DNA of 64,000 bases. It comes from Paenibacillus_V sp046244365. GTDB lineage: Bacteria; Bacillota; Bacilli; Paenibacillales; NBRC-103111. Below, in pieces: positions 45,393 to 54,641 of the stretch; the first letter of the stretch is position 1, and each line of letters opens with the position of its first letter. The notes below the pieces were generated by a model. That model searched no databases. It had not been told where the DNA came from and was given only the letters and a program-made list of their open reading frames with translations. The stretch covers positions 4,216,001 through 4,280,000 of the forward strand of contig NZ_CP176395.1 of the NCBI RefSeq assembly GCF_046244365.1. Direction: 5' to 3'. Made by a program: the position numbers and the translations under genes.

Positions 45393-45450
45393 TCTTGACA
45401 TTCTCCCCAGCTTTCGCTTTGCTTAAGAAGCGGGGATTCCCAATGCTATC
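45393..45450. other. IS200/IS605-type end remnant
   Basis: The sequence CTTGACATTCTCCCC...GGGGATTCCCAA has the characteristic hairpin of the ends of TnpB-encoding IS200/IS605 elements. No tnpA or tnpB is present nearby, so this is probably a leftover end. Confidence 0.5.
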
Positions 45451-45581
45451 CAAGCGGACAGATGAGCGACTACCGTTGCTACCATTCGTTTCTATCCTGG
45501 AAGTCTGACAAGATGAAGCGGATCGATAAAAGTGATAGGGGTCTTCATCCAAATGATTGTTGTACTTTAAAAGGAGGATTT

Positions 45582-47273
45582 ATGAAGCTACCTGAGCCGC
45601 AATCAAGAACTTTTTCCAGTTTGATCAGTGATATTGAGAAGGGGCAAATCAAGATTCCTCAATTTCAACGTGATTTTGTTTGGGATATTCAAAAATCTGC
45701 ACAGCTTATGGACAGCATTGTTAAAGGCTATCCGATCGGAACGTTTATATTTTGGAGAACCAAAGAGCGTTTAAGAGCAGTCAGGAATTTTGGGAACCTC
45801 TCTTTGCCTAACCCCACCGAAGGTGAGTATATTGATTTTGTGTTGGACGGACAACAAAGGTTAACCAGCCTTTTTGCCAGCTTGAAGGGGGTAAAGATTG
45901 AACGGGAAAGTGGAAAGGTTGACGATTACGCCGAGATCTATTTGGATTTGGCTGCTGACGAAGATGATCAAATTGTCGTTTTAGAAAAAATTAATAAAAA
46001 CCCAGAAGCTATTATACGGCTGACTGACCTGTTATATGGCGGACTCACATTGCTTGCAAATTATCCGTCGCAATATCTCAAGACGATTGAAGAATACAAA
46101 AAGAGAATCGAATCGTACAATTATTCAATAGTTCAGATAAAAGAAGCGCCGATAGACATTGCAACAGAGATCTTTACAAGGATCAACGTAGGTGGTAAAC
46201 CGCTTTCCGTGTTTGAAATCATGATCGCTAAAACATTTGACGCTGAGAAGGACTTCGATCTCTCTGAGAAATATGAAGAACTGATTGAAGAACTTAAGCC
46301 GCTCGATTATGAAACATTATCCGATGCAACAGTGTTGCAAACCGTCTCGGTACTCTTAGAAAAGGAATGCCAAAAGAAGGTTATTCTGAAGCTTGAAAAG
46401 GATCGTTTTATTTCAGTTTGGGACTCAGTTGTTAAAGCAGTTCATTGTACGGTTGAATATTTTCGAAACTATTACCGCATTCCTGTTTCGCAGTTGCTGC
46501 CATATAACGCGTTAATTGTTCCGTTCGCATACTTCTTCTATAAGCATCCTGACAAGCCAACTGGAGATATGCAAAAACACCTCCAGGATTTCTTTTGGAG
46601 ATGTTCCTTGGCTGGTAGGTACTCATCATCAGTCGAAGCTAAGATCGCGCAGGATGTAAAGCGAATTGACCTAATATTGAAAGGGGAATTGCCGAGATAC
46701 GATTGGCCCGTGAACACTTCGGAGAAGTTTCTGATCGATAACGGATGGTTCAGCGCGGGTCGCAGTTTTATCAAAGCGATTCTTTGTTTGTATGCGTACC
46801 AACAGCCGAAGTCATTTAACGACACTTCCATTGTAAATATTAGTAACTACTACTTAAAACAAGCCAACAGCAAGAACTATCATCATTTCTTTCCCAAAGC
46901 ATATTTAAAAAAAGTGGGTATTGACGATGGGGAGTACCATGTTAATCACATTTTAAACATAACCATCGTAGATGATTTCTTAAATAAGCGTGAAATACGA
47001 GCTCTTGCACCGTCTATATATATGGCGAAGTTTAAAAAAGATAACCCTAACCTCTACGAAACGATGAAAACACATTTGATCAACAACCTCGACGATTTCG
47101 GGATTTGGGAAAATGATTATCAAAAGTTTTTTGATGCTAGAGCTACCGCAGTAAGCAAAGAATTGCAAAAGAGAATCATTCCTCAGGAAATTGATAAATC
47201 ACAATTTGCAATGCTACCTGAGGAAGAGGATATGGAAGACGGAGACGCAGATGAAAGGAATGCACGTGAATAA
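45582..47273 (+). CDS. Single-chain GmrSD-like (DUF262 + HNH) restriction nuclease
   Basis: 563 residues from ATG 45582, chosen because AAGGAGG is 6 nt upstream; in-frame codons from 45462 are rejected. The N-terminal DUF262 domain has IPQFQRDFVW and VLDGQQRLTSL (the ParB-like nucleotide-binding/nuclease core). The C-terminal part has YHHFFPKAYL with a following HILNITIVDDFLNK, resembling a DUF1524 HNH nuclease. In GmrSD these two domains cut glucosylated hydroxymethyl-cytosine DNA. Here both are in one chain. The target modification is unknown. Confidence 0.78.
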   Translation: MKLPEPQSRTFSSLISDIEKGQIKIPQFQRDFVWDIQKSAQLMDSIVKGYPIGTFIFWRTKERLRAVRNFGNLSLPNPTEGEYIDFVLDGQQRLTSLFASLKGVKIERESGKVDDYAEIYLDLAADEDDQIVVLEKINKNPEAIIRLTDLLYGGLTLLANYPSQYLKTIEEYKKRIESYNYSIVQIKEAPIDIATEIFTRINVGGKPLSVFEIMIAKTFDAEKDFDLSEKYEELIEELKPLDYETLSDATVLQTVSVLLEKECQKKVILKLEKDRFISVWDSVVKAVHCTVEYFRNYYRIPVSQLLPYNALIVPFAYFFYKHPDKPTGDMQKHLQDFFWRCSLAGRYSSSVEAKIAQDVKRIDLILKGELPRYDWPVNTSEKFLIDNGWFSAGRSFIKAILCLYAYQQPKSFNDTSIVNISNYYLKQANSKNYHHFFPKAYLKKVGIDDGEYHVNHILNITIVDDFLNKREIRALAPSIYMAKFKKDNPNLYETMKTHLINNLDDFGIWENDYQKFFDARATAVSKELQKRIIPQEIDKSQFAMLPEEEDMEDGDADERNARE

Positions 47274-47533
47274 TGTAATTATTAAAGGCTCGTAAAACTC
47301 CCCGACCTTCTACTGTATGTCTTGAATCGTGATCGAACGCGGACGGCTTGCACGCGGGAGGCTTCTCGAAATGGCTGCGTTTGAAGTAATATCAATGATT
47401 TATATTTATGAATGATTTCGTAAATATTGTTACTATTAGTAAATATTTAGGACGACCCACTTCCAGACTTGGGAAAAAATGATTATAATGTAGGTATCAA
47501 TACCCAAACGATAGAGTAGGAAGGGGGATACAT

Positions 47534-47734
47534 ATGTTGAACAGACTGTTCGGAGGAGCTGCTGGTGGTCTGGTTGGCGGTACAGCAGGTTCCGCAATTC
47601 TAACGGGCATTGGTCTTGTCACACTCGGACCTGTTGGAGCTGCTATCGGGTTTGGAGTTGGGGCAATCGGTGGGACTGCTGGTGGCACTATGGCTGGCAA
47701 CGCAATCGCAAAAAAAGTCGGAGGGAGCAAGTAA
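47534..47734 (+). CDS. Small glycine-zipper hydrophobic protein
   Basis: 66 residues with GGAAGGGGG placed before ATG 47534. Nearly the whole protein is a glycine-zipper membrane helix pair (GGAAGGLVGGTAG, GVGAIGGTAGGTMAG), ending AKKVGGSK. Such proteins insert in membranes and can form oligomers; toxins, bacteriocins and holin-like proteins share this look. No leader or immunity signature is seen. The next gene starts 1 nt after its stop. Confidence 0.65.
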   Translation: MLNRLFGGAAGGLVGGTAGSAILTGIGLVTLGPVGAAIGFGVGAIGGTAGGTMAGNAIAKKVGGSK

Positions 47735-47735
47735 A

Positions 47736-47888
47736 ATGAGCAATTGGGATAAATTCCAAAAGGGTGCATCTAAAGGCTTTGACGAGTTTATTGAAGTAGC
47801 AAAGGGCAACAAAGGCCTGGATGACGCTATGAGAGATATTAAAGACCACTTTGAAAAAGACGATAACAGCAACGACAAAAACAAATAA
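47736..47888 (+). CDS. Small charged partner of the glycine-zipper protein
   Basis: 50 residues from ATG 47736, with GGAGGGAGC upstream inside the end of the previous gene. The sequence is soluble, helical and strongly charged (IKDHFEKDDNSNDKNK tail). The tight spacing suggests a two-gene unit, perhaps membrane effector plus cytoplasmic partner. A terminator follows. No family recognised. Confidence 0.6.
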   Translation: MSNWDKFQKGASKGFDEFIEVAKGNKGLDDAMRDIKDHFEKDDNSNDKNK

Positions 47889-48297
47889 TCCGTTTTTCGA
47901 AACCCAATCCAAAGGATTGGGTTTTGTTGTTTAAAGCTAGATTCAACCTCCGAACAGTAGTCGATCCGACTCGTCGACCGATTGCTTTATAAAGAACTCC
48001 GATCTAGACTTTCTGGTTTCCACCCAAGAACAGAAGAGATGATCGAGGCTACGATTAAAGGGAATTGGGATGAATATCGTCATGACCTGGTCTTTCACCT
48101 ATCGCCGCGACGCAGAAGATAATTCGTGAAATAGGGAACTCCTTAGAAATAAAATTGAAAAAGAGGGCGCTCTATTAATTTTGACGGTATCAAAAAAAAT
48201 ATGATATCGATCAAATGATTACGGGGAATTAAATACAACAATTACGCACTTTACTAATGAAGAGAGTAAGGTGTTTGGGTATTTCTGGACAAAAAAA
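47889..48297. other. Intergenic region between convergent genes
   Basis: Starts with the terminator at 47901-47925. The remaining ~370 bp shows no ORF with a ribosome site and no clear repeat. Confidence 0.3.
47901..47925 (+). terminator. Terminator after small two-gene unit
   Basis: AACCCAATCC-aaa-GGATTGGGTT is a perfect 10-bp stem followed by TTGTTG. Confidence 0.85.
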
Positions 48298-49137
48298 CTA
48301 ATATAAACTAAATAATTGTTCAATCAGTATGTGATTTGAACGGGAAAATGTATTAAATGCAGCATGTGATAACATTGCCGCTAAAAAGCCCCAACGTAAG
48401 AATAATACAGAATTTATTACTCCACCTACAAAATATAGGTAAAACGTCTTGTAGTCTGGTCCGTGAGCTAAGGAAAACATAATTGAGACGAGTATTATCC
48501 ACACAAGGAGATAGCTAAACTTCTTTTCGATATAAAAGCCCATGTAAATGTTATCTATTATTCTTCTTAATTGTATTTGAATTTTAGAGTCTTTATTTGT
48601 TTTGAATTCTTGAACGTCTATTTTTTTGTTCAATCTTAGATTTGATAAAAAAATAAAAAGCAATGTATAAGGTAAAAATCTAAATATGAATTCTTCTGTA
48701 AAACCTGGAAATAAACCAAGGAACAAAAAATCTAATGACTCGGGAAAGTAATTCAAGTCAGATGTATATTGGTGCTTACCCACACCTATCATTTCATTAC
48801 CAAACATCAAAGGTATAAATCTGCTTAGATCAATTAATAAATTTTCAGTTACTCCTATTATTATCGAAAAAATTATGACTTTATATTTATGAGAGTTTTT
48901 TAAAAATTGATCAAAAAAATGCTTTCGTATATCAGGAAATAACAATAGAAAGTAAATAGTTAATAAAAAAGGTTGAATGTCAAGAGAAAAGATATTATCC
49001 ACATCTAATTTCAAATTAAAAGCAACATTCACTGACAGCAATACGAAAATCATGCTTGTTTCTAATAATATAAAAAGAACAATTTTAAACAAATAGTTAA
49101 TTATTTTTGGTTTTCTTACGAAAATATACTTCGCCAT
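48298..49137 (-). CDS. CPBP-family intramembrane metalloprotease
   Basis: 279 residues with about seven membrane helices. FTEEFIFR supplies the EExxxR motif, FSLAHGPD the second His, and SHAAFN the third motif of CPBP/Abi proteases. In Gram-positives such proteins act as bacteriocin immunity or abortive-type factors, and others have no known substrate. The start follows GGGGTGAAC. Placement in the cargo suggests a defence or immunity role. Confidence 0.82.
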   Translation of the reverse strand: MAKYIFVRKPKIINYLFKIVLFILLETSMIFVLLSVNVAFNLKLDVDNIFSLDIQPFLLTIYFLLLFPDIRKHFFDQFLKNSHKYKVIIFSIIIGVTENLLIDLSRFIPLMFGNEMIGVGKHQYTSDLNYFPESLDFLFLGLFPGFTEEFIFRFLPYTLLFIFLSNLRLNKKIDVQEFKTNKDSKIQIQLRRIIDNIYMGFYIEKKFSYLLVWIILVSIMFSLAHGPDYKTFYLYFVGGVINSVLFLRWGFLAAMLSHAAFNTFSRSNHILIEQLFSLY

Positions 49138-49297
49138 AGTTCACCCCGTATTAAATGAACTTGTACAAAGTATTCTGGATAATCGATGTTTATTCCAATC
49201 GTTAAAAAATATGGATTTAAACAAATTTGGGATGTAACGCTTTGCATAGAAAACGAGCCTTTCTTAATAATCCTAGGCTCTACAAATAATTTAAAAG

Positions 49298-49319
49298 GGG
49301 GTCGAGTTTCCCCGACCCC
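49298..49319 (-). terminator. Terminator on the reverse strand
   Basis: GGGGTCG (49298-49304) and CGACCCC (49313-49319) form the stem; reverse-strand tail CTTTTAAA. It lies after the candidate small ORF at 49369-49458. Confidence 0.6.
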
Positions 49320-49368
49320 TCAGGTGCAAAAGATGTCTTAGCGGATTTTTAGTTTTTGTTTATTTTGC

Positions 49369-49458
49369 TCAACGGGTGAACAAATAAACTAAGTACGCGA
49401 TCGTAATAAAACGATCGACGATAGCTAAAAACACAGGTGATTTGCTGCTTCTTTTCAT
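49369..49458 (-). CDS. Candidate 29-residue membrane peptide
   Basis: ATG 49458 to TGA 49369, preceded by AGGTGTAGG. The peptide (MKRSSKSPVFLAIVDRFITI then AYLVYLFTR) is a charged start plus one hydrophobic helix, similar in size to type I toxin peptides. A terminator follows in the same direction at 49298-49319. The region also contains the inverted repeat CGATCGT/ACGATCG within the coding stretch. Expression is unproven. Confidence 0.35.
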   Translation of the reverse strand: MKRSSKSPVFLAIVDRFITIAYLVYLFTR

Positions 49459-49541
49459 ACCTACACCTGTGGCAAGCGGGAAAAACCCCCATGTAATTAC
49501 CACGTAATAACTGTACCAGATGCAGACGAGGCAAAACAATC

Positions 49542-49571
49542 AAAAAAGTCCAATCCAATTGGGCTTTTTTT
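49542..49571 (+). terminator. Bidirectional terminator
   Basis: AAAAGTCCAAT-cca-ATTGGGCTTTTTTT (one G-U pair). It sits between the short reverse ORF region and the RecJ gene; which transcript it ends is unclear. Confidence 0.6.
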
Positions 49572-49675
49572 GCTAAAAATTTCTCTGTTCACATTAGAAA
49601 CGGGGAAAGGTGGAAAGTATTTTTGCCGATTATTGGCTAACCTTCACTTGATTTAATTTCAGATCTATCTCCCCC

Positions 49676-51328
49676 TTATTTTTCAAGCATTCGTATATCC
49701 TCAATTATAAAATTTTTTTGCCAATACGAATTCGGGCTGTATAGAAAATCATACATTCCATTATTGTTGTCTTTGAACAAATTAGCCCGTCCAAAAAGTA
49801 ATGCGTGTTTACCCGACAATAATAATTTTGCGTGTTGTTTCTGGCGGCCGAAATATTCGATATAATCGGCGGTGACATTTTGTGCCCGAAAAATCGGCTT
49901 CTCGTTTCCTATACCAAAAGGTTCCATTAGTGTCGAACAATCCTCAAAAATCTCATTGGATAATTTCTTTAGCGGAATTTCTCCATCAAAATATTTTATT
50001 GGATCAATTGTGGGTTCCAGCTCTGCTGATTTTTGCACTTCAGCAGTAAATTGATCTAACACGTTTATGTCTACTGTCAGACCAGCAGCAGCTTGATGAC
50101 CTCCATATGCTTTCAACAATTGAGAGCATCTCGAAATGGTGTTTGCAATTGAAAAGTTTGAATTTTGAACGCTTCTGCAAGAACCCTTTCCTGCTGCGGT
50201 AATTACGATAGAGGGTTTATGGTACTTTTCGGATATCATGGCGGCGAGAATTCCAATAAGCCCCTCGGGATAATCCCCACATACTGTAATTACCTTATGT
50301 TTGTTCAATCCCTGAATACTAATCGACTTATCCAACAACTGAAAACATTCTTGGGTCATTCTTTTTCGCTCATTGTTCTGTTCAATAAAACGCTGAAACT
50401 CATCGATTTGAGGTTCGTTATTGATCAGGGCACGCAATGCATCGTTGGGATCGCCGATGCGGCCGCAGGAATTGAATATCGGAGCAATAAGAAAGGAAAG
50501 CGTGGAGCTATCGATAGCAGACAGCCGAAGTAACTGGAAGAGCCGCCGTAAATGTGCTGACGGATTTGCATTCATTTTAGACAAACCGAGCTTGGTGATC
50601 ACCCTATTTTCGCCAGTAAGCGGCATTAAATCGGCAATCGTACCGAGAGTGGCGAGCTCGATAAAATCCCAGGCGTGTGTGATCCATTCATGTCTGTCGC
50701 TTGCTTCAAATAGTGCTTGAACTAACTTAAAAGCAACTCCAGCTCCCGCTAAAGATGAATTGGGATATTCATTGTCATATCTTTTTGGATTGATAAAGGC
50801 ATAACACATAGGATATAAGCCATTGATCTCATGATGATCAGTGACAATCACATCAATCCCCTTTGATGCAGCATATCGAAGAGCGTCGTGTGCATTTGAT
50901 CCATTGTCGACAGTGATGATTAAGGAGGGGGTGCTTACCTCCATTCTTTCAATCGCATTTATCGTAATTCCATAACCGTCTTTACGGGTAGGGAGCAGAG
51001 ATGTTACTTCGGCGTTGAAAAAACGTAGCCCTTTATAGAGCAAAGTTGCCGAAGTAATTCCATCGACATCGTAATCACCGTAAATCACAATTTTTTCTTG
51101 ATTTTTTAGTGCGCGGATAATTCTAATGACCGCTTTCTTCATATCGTTTAGCAAAAACGGGTTATGCAAATCTGTGATCGAAGGATATGCGTATTTGCTA
51201 AATGCATCCTCGTTGCATATGCCTCTTGAAAAAAGCAACTTTGTCGTAAGCGGCTCAACGTAAAAAGCGCTTGAGTAATATGATAACGCATGTGCCGAAT
51301 AATTTTGTGGCTTCTCTATCCATTTCAT
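49676..51328 (-). CDS. recJ: RecJ-like single-strand DNA exonuclease
   Basis: 550 residues of the DHH family. VIYGDYDVDGITS (84-93, motif I), VTDHHEI (motif III) and SLAGAGVAFKL are visible. The DHHA1 region has GGHQAAAGLT. An OB-like domain ends the protein. The usual SGRS is GSCRS here. RecJ degrades single-stranded DNA 5'-3'. It is shorter than chromosomal Bacillus RecJ (about 780 residues). The start follows GAGGTGATT. Being transposon cargo suggests a role in recombination or defence. Confidence 0.85.
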   Translation of the reverse strand: MKWIEKPQNYSAHALSYYSSAFYVEPLTTKLLFSRGICNEDAFSKYAYPSITDLHNPFLLNDMKKAVIRIIRALKNQEKIVIYGDYDVDGITSATLLYKGLRFFNAEVTSLLPTRKDGYGITINAIERMEVSTPSLIITVDNGSNAHDALRYAASKGIDVIVTDHHEINGLYPMCYAFINPKRYDNEYPNSSLAGAGVAFKLVQALFEASDRHEWITHAWDFIELATLGTIADLMPLTGENRVITKLGLSKMNANPSAHLRRLFQLLRLSAIDSSTLSFLIAPIFNSCGRIGDPNDALRALINNEPQIDEFQRFIEQNNERKRMTQECFQLLDKSISIQGLNKHKVITVCGDYPEGLIGILAAMISEKYHKPSIVITAAGKGSCRSVQNSNFSIANTISRCSQLLKAYGGHQAAAGLTVDINVLDQFTAEVQKSAELEPTIDPIKYFDGEIPLKKLSNEIFEDCSTLMEPFGIGNEKPIFRAQNVTADYIEYFGRQKQHAKLLLSGKHALLFGRANLFKDNNNGMYDFLYSPNSYWQKNFIIEDIRMLEK

Positions 51329-51505
51329 ACGAAATCACCTCGATTGTCCATCTATATCCATTTGGGAATTCTTCCAAACGTCTCTAATCAAAAAAGATGG
51401 AAATGAAGGGAAGCATTAAAATGAAGTAGAGCCGAAAATCGATAAGCCAATGGGTCATATCTCCTATTGGATAACCAGTTAGTATACATTATTTTTTCAT
51501 TTGAA

Positions 51506-51724
51506 TTACTTAAAGAAATTTTTCGATTCGTCTTCTTCGTAAAGATCTGTCATTTGGATTTTTAAAACGGAACAAAGTCGAGGAAGAAACTCTGGTTTCA
51601 GCTTTCCATTTTCATTTTCAAGTTTGCTTAGATAATTAGCTGATACATCTAATTCGTCGCCCAATTCTTGCAAGGTTAATCCTTTTCTTATTCGATAATA
51701 TCGAAGATTAGTTCCGAATGACAC
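51506..51724 (-). CDS. XRE-family helix-turn-helix regulator
   Basis: 72 residues from GTG 51724 (AAGGAGG 8 nt upstream; the longer in-frame ATG at 51760 is rejected). NLRYYRIRKGLTLQELGDEL and SANYLSKLENENGK form a standard Cro/CI-type HTH, with an acidic tail. A repressor of neighbouring cargo or of transposition genes is plausible since it lies next to the first TniQ gene. Confidence 0.85.
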   Translation of the reverse strand: MSFGTNLRYYRIRKGLTLQELGDELDVSANYLSKLENENGKLKPEFLPRLCSVLKIQMTDLYEEDESKNFFK

Positions 51725-51934
51725 GTGAAAACCTCCTTCAAGAATAAGCAATTTAACCAATCGGGTATAATTATCAGATAATTTGTAAATAACTTAATAA
51801 GGTTTTATACCATAATGTTACAGCACCATAAAGCTTGTGGCTATATGGGAATATCGATGATTTGGGATGGACGTGTAAATTATGTTTACGGTTAACTTTA
51901 AAACCGCAAATGCGTCAAGAGGGAGACTATAAAA

Positions 51935-53734
51935 ATGCTTGGATTATTTCCAGCACCATACCCTGATGAGCTGCTATATAGCGTAATTGCCAGATACCAT
52001 ACCTGGTCGCGAAATAAACATTTCTCAAACACAATTGAAGATGTATTCGGGAAAATTAAATTGGCCGCAATTGTCGACTTCCCAACTGGATTAAAGAACA
52101 TTTGCGAACGTTTACCCCATGGAACAGCTATTAATCATTATGATTTAATTCAAAACAACAGTCTTTTCCCATTATTTCGCCCGTTTCTGCCAGAGGATCG
52201 GGTGAACAAGCTGGAAAAATTTCTTGCTGAGGGTGGCGAAAACGGGAAAAAAATTCACGCATCAATTGGTTTTGGTAGTCCATTTCAAATTTTTTCAAAA
52301 CACCTTCGTTATTGTCCAGAATGCTTGATGGACGATCGGAATAAGTATGGCGAAGTTTACTGGCATAGAAGCCATCAAATTAATGCTGTAACTTTGTGTC
52401 ATAGGCATTTGGTTCCATTAATCGAAAGCCAGATTAAATTCAGAGAAAGACAGCATAAATATAGTTTTAATGATTTGAATTGGATTAGAACGGATCAAAT
52501 AACGCCAGCTATACAAATGGATTTCTTGGATCATGATCGTACATTAGCGCGCGCTGTTTTTTGGTTGTTAAATAATCAAGTTCCATTGAAAGGGCCAAAT
52601 GCTTTGAAAAATTTATATTTGAATCGTTTCAAAGAAGCGGGGTTTGCCACTACGTCTGGAAATGTGCGATTACGCCGCCTTATTAACGAATTTATTCTTT
52701 ACTTCGGCGAACAATTCCTACTTAGGATAAACTGTGAAGTGCAATATGATAATGATAATTTATGGTTAAAATCCTTCGTCCATAACAAGAAAAAAACTAA
52801 CGGACCAGTGCAACATATTTTGGTGATGCAATTTCTCGGATACACTCCACAACAATTTTTCCAGAGCAAAAGCCAATTCCTTCCGTTTGGCGAAGCCCCG
52901 TGGCCATGTCTGAATCCCGCTGCCAACCATTATTTAAAACATGTGGTGAAAAGGTGCGATTGTAAAACAAATCGTTTCAATAATGGTCTGCCGCTTGGTA
53001 CATTTTATTGCGAATGTGGATTTGTCTACACTAGGTTGGCAGAAGAAAATTGCTCAAACAGCCAATATCAATATCGAGATGTTAGAAGCTTTGGGCATGT
53101 TTGGATCAAAGAGGTTCACAGACTAAAAAAACAAGAAAATATGAGTATTGGCAAAATTGCGAAAAAGCTTAACGCCGATTATTCTACTGTCAAAAAATAT
53201 CTCCAAATAAAGGGGGGAGATATCGATAAGGAAGCTCATATTTGTTACAGGAAGGAAACGCATAAGGAACGATATTCAGAAGATTTCAAAAACTCGCAGC
53301 GGAGCGCCTGGATTGAACAGAAAAAACTTTCACCTGAAATATCAAAAACCGCGCTTTGTTGCGCATTGCCAAGAGTATATAGGTGGTTGTTAAAAAATGA
53401 TAGCGAGTGGTTGTATGCCAATTCGCCAATGCTTCGAAGCAGAAAAAAATATTATTCAATAAAATTAGATTGGAGTGCCCGAGATGAAGAAATACTAAAA
53501 AAAGTCAAGATTGCAGCAGAAGAATTGCTAAGTCATCCAGAAAAACCAAAAAGAATTACTATTCACGCTATTGGTTACAAAATTGGCGCCGCTCATTTAT
53601 TAAGTAAGAAACTAAACAAGCTGCCAAAAACAATGAAATATATTATCGGAATAGTGGAAAGCGTTGAACAATTTCAAATTAGAAAAATTAAACACACGAT
53701 CTTTGAGGCTGCGGCGGGAACGTCGATTTTATAA
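51935..53734 (+). CDS. TniQ/TnsD-family target selector, first copy
   Basis: 599 residues. FPAPYPDELLYSVIARYHTWS opens the TniQ domain; YCPECLMD and HRSHQI...LCHRH form the CPxC/His zinc site (about residues 128-155), and CDCKT...FYCECGFVY a second Cys4 site (residues 347-367). A helix-turn-helix follows (SIGKIAKKLNADYSTVKKYL). TnsD recognises an attachment site and recruits TnsC. The gene has its own region upstream with AGAGGGAG, and is separated from tnsA by an unknown gene. It shares the opening residues with the second copy but is clearly different. Confidence 0.9.
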   Translation: MLGLFPAPYPDELLYSVIARYHTWSRNKHFSNTIEDVFGKIKLAAIVDFPTGLKNICERLPHGTAINHYDLIQNNSLFPLFRPFLPEDRVNKLEKFLAEGGENGKKIHASIGFGSPFQIFSKHLRYCPECLMDDRNKYGEVYWHRSHQINAVTLCHRHLVPLIESQIKFRERQHKYSFNDLNWIRTDQITPAIQMDFLDHDRTLARAVFWLLNNQVPLKGPNALKNLYLNRFKEAGFATTSGNVRLRRLINEFILYFGEQFLLRINCEVQYDNDNLWLKSFVHNKKKTNGPVQHILVMQFLGYTPQQFFQSKSQFLPFGEAPWPCLNPAANHYLKHVVKRCDCKTNRFNNGLPLGTFYCECGFVYTRLAEENCSNSQYQYRDVRSFGHVWIKEVHRLKKQENMSIGKIAKKLNADYSTVKKYLQIKGGDIDKEAHICYRKETHKERYSEDFKNSQRSAWIEQKKLSPEISKTALCCALPRVYRWLLKNDSEWLYANSPMLRSRKKYYSIKLDWSARDEEILKKVKIAAEELLSHPEKPKRITIHAIGYKIGAAHLLSKKLNKLPKTMKYIIGIVESVEQFQIRKIKHTIFEAAAGTSIL

Positions 53735-53823
53735 ATACATTTTTAGAAAACTTTTAAATAAGCATCTAATTGAATAAAATTCACTCACTTCGACTATTAC
53801 TGGTACTAAAAAGAGTGGATTAA

Positions 53824-54297
53824 ATGTATACAAACAGAGTTAGGCTATATATGGAGAATCAATCAACAGAACAGAGAGATATATTTCTCGATAAGTTTTT
53901 AAAAATACTTCGTTATAAAAACAGAAAGAATTACATGCAAAAAAAAGATGCCGTAAACATTATTAATCGGTTTTTAGAAAAGAAGACCGTCTCGACAGAA
54001 AACTTTGAAGCAATATTGTTAACAATTGACGATACGACGCGTTTTGGCTCAATCGAAGTGCTGAAAGGGAACGATCCCAAAGCGGCGAGCAATTGGCGCG
54101 ATATTATTGCTTTAGTCGCCAAAGATTATGTTCCGCCAATGCAGATCAGAAGTCATTTAGACGATGTTGCCCTTCTCACGGAGATAACCTTTTTGTTTCA
54201 CAATATGATTGAATTTTGTTCTCACCCTGATCGGGAAACTTTTGTAACAAGACTTTATGACTTTAACAGGTTCTTACAAATGAAAAAGGATGGTTAA
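53824..54297 (+). CDS. Unknown protein between TniQ and TnsA
   Basis: 157 residues (ATG 53824; ATG 53851 also possible). Predicted mostly helical, basic N-terminus, no cysteines or membrane segment; no family recognised. The middle includes DDTTRFGSIEVLKGND. It lies just before tnsA on the same strand and has its own terminator. A transposition accessory or a regulator is possible by position. Confidence 0.6.
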   Translation: MYTNRVRLYMENQSTEQRDIFLDKFLKILRYKNRKNYMQKKDAVNIINRFLEKKTVSTENFEAILLTIDDTTRFGSIEVLKGNDPKAASNWRDIIALVAKDYVPPMQIRSHLDDVALLTEITFLFHNMIEFCSHPDRETFVTRLYDFNRFLQMKKDG

Positions 54298-54324
54298 AAA
54301 GACGGGTTTTAAAACCGTCTTTTT
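54296..54324 (+). terminator. Terminator ahead of tnsA
   Basis: AAAAAGACGG and CCGTCTTTTT enclose TTTTAAAA, giving a perfect stem with T tract, overlapping the stop of the preceding gene. Confidence 0.8.
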
Positions 54325-54641
54325 GTTTTTTTGTAGGGTTTATAAACCTATGGAAAAATATATAGATGTTTCGTTAGCAAATTTTTTATGCAAAAAAACA
54401 AAATTCGGAAAATAAAAAAACAAAAGAAAACATGTATATATTGCATTTAAAGCTAATTTATGTATGAAATTATTGGTTCTGGAATTGCACATTGGCCGTC
54501 GATAGAATGGGAACAGTAACAGGGCTCGTCGCTAAATCACAGGCATGTGAAAAATCTGAAAATTGTAACCGAATGGTGAATTTTTTTCACGAATACTGGG
54601 AATAAAAGGTAATATGAAGTTTTGGAAAGGGACTGATTCGT
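54298..54641. other. AT-rich region upstream of the tns operon
   Basis: After the terminator, ~315 bp of A-rich sequence leads to tnsA. It should hold the tns promoter and possible operators, but no single promoter is convincing. Confidence 0.35.

Noticed and set aside
45462..45581. N-terminal extension of the DUF262 protein
   Set aside because: It covers the IS-like remnant flank and lacks a ribosome site; AAGGAGG precedes ATG 45582.
49349..49558. 69-residue reverse ORF
   Set aside because: Its frame is basic and Cys/Tyr-rich and includes a terminator stem near its start; a shorter ORF in another frame (49369-49458) is more credible.
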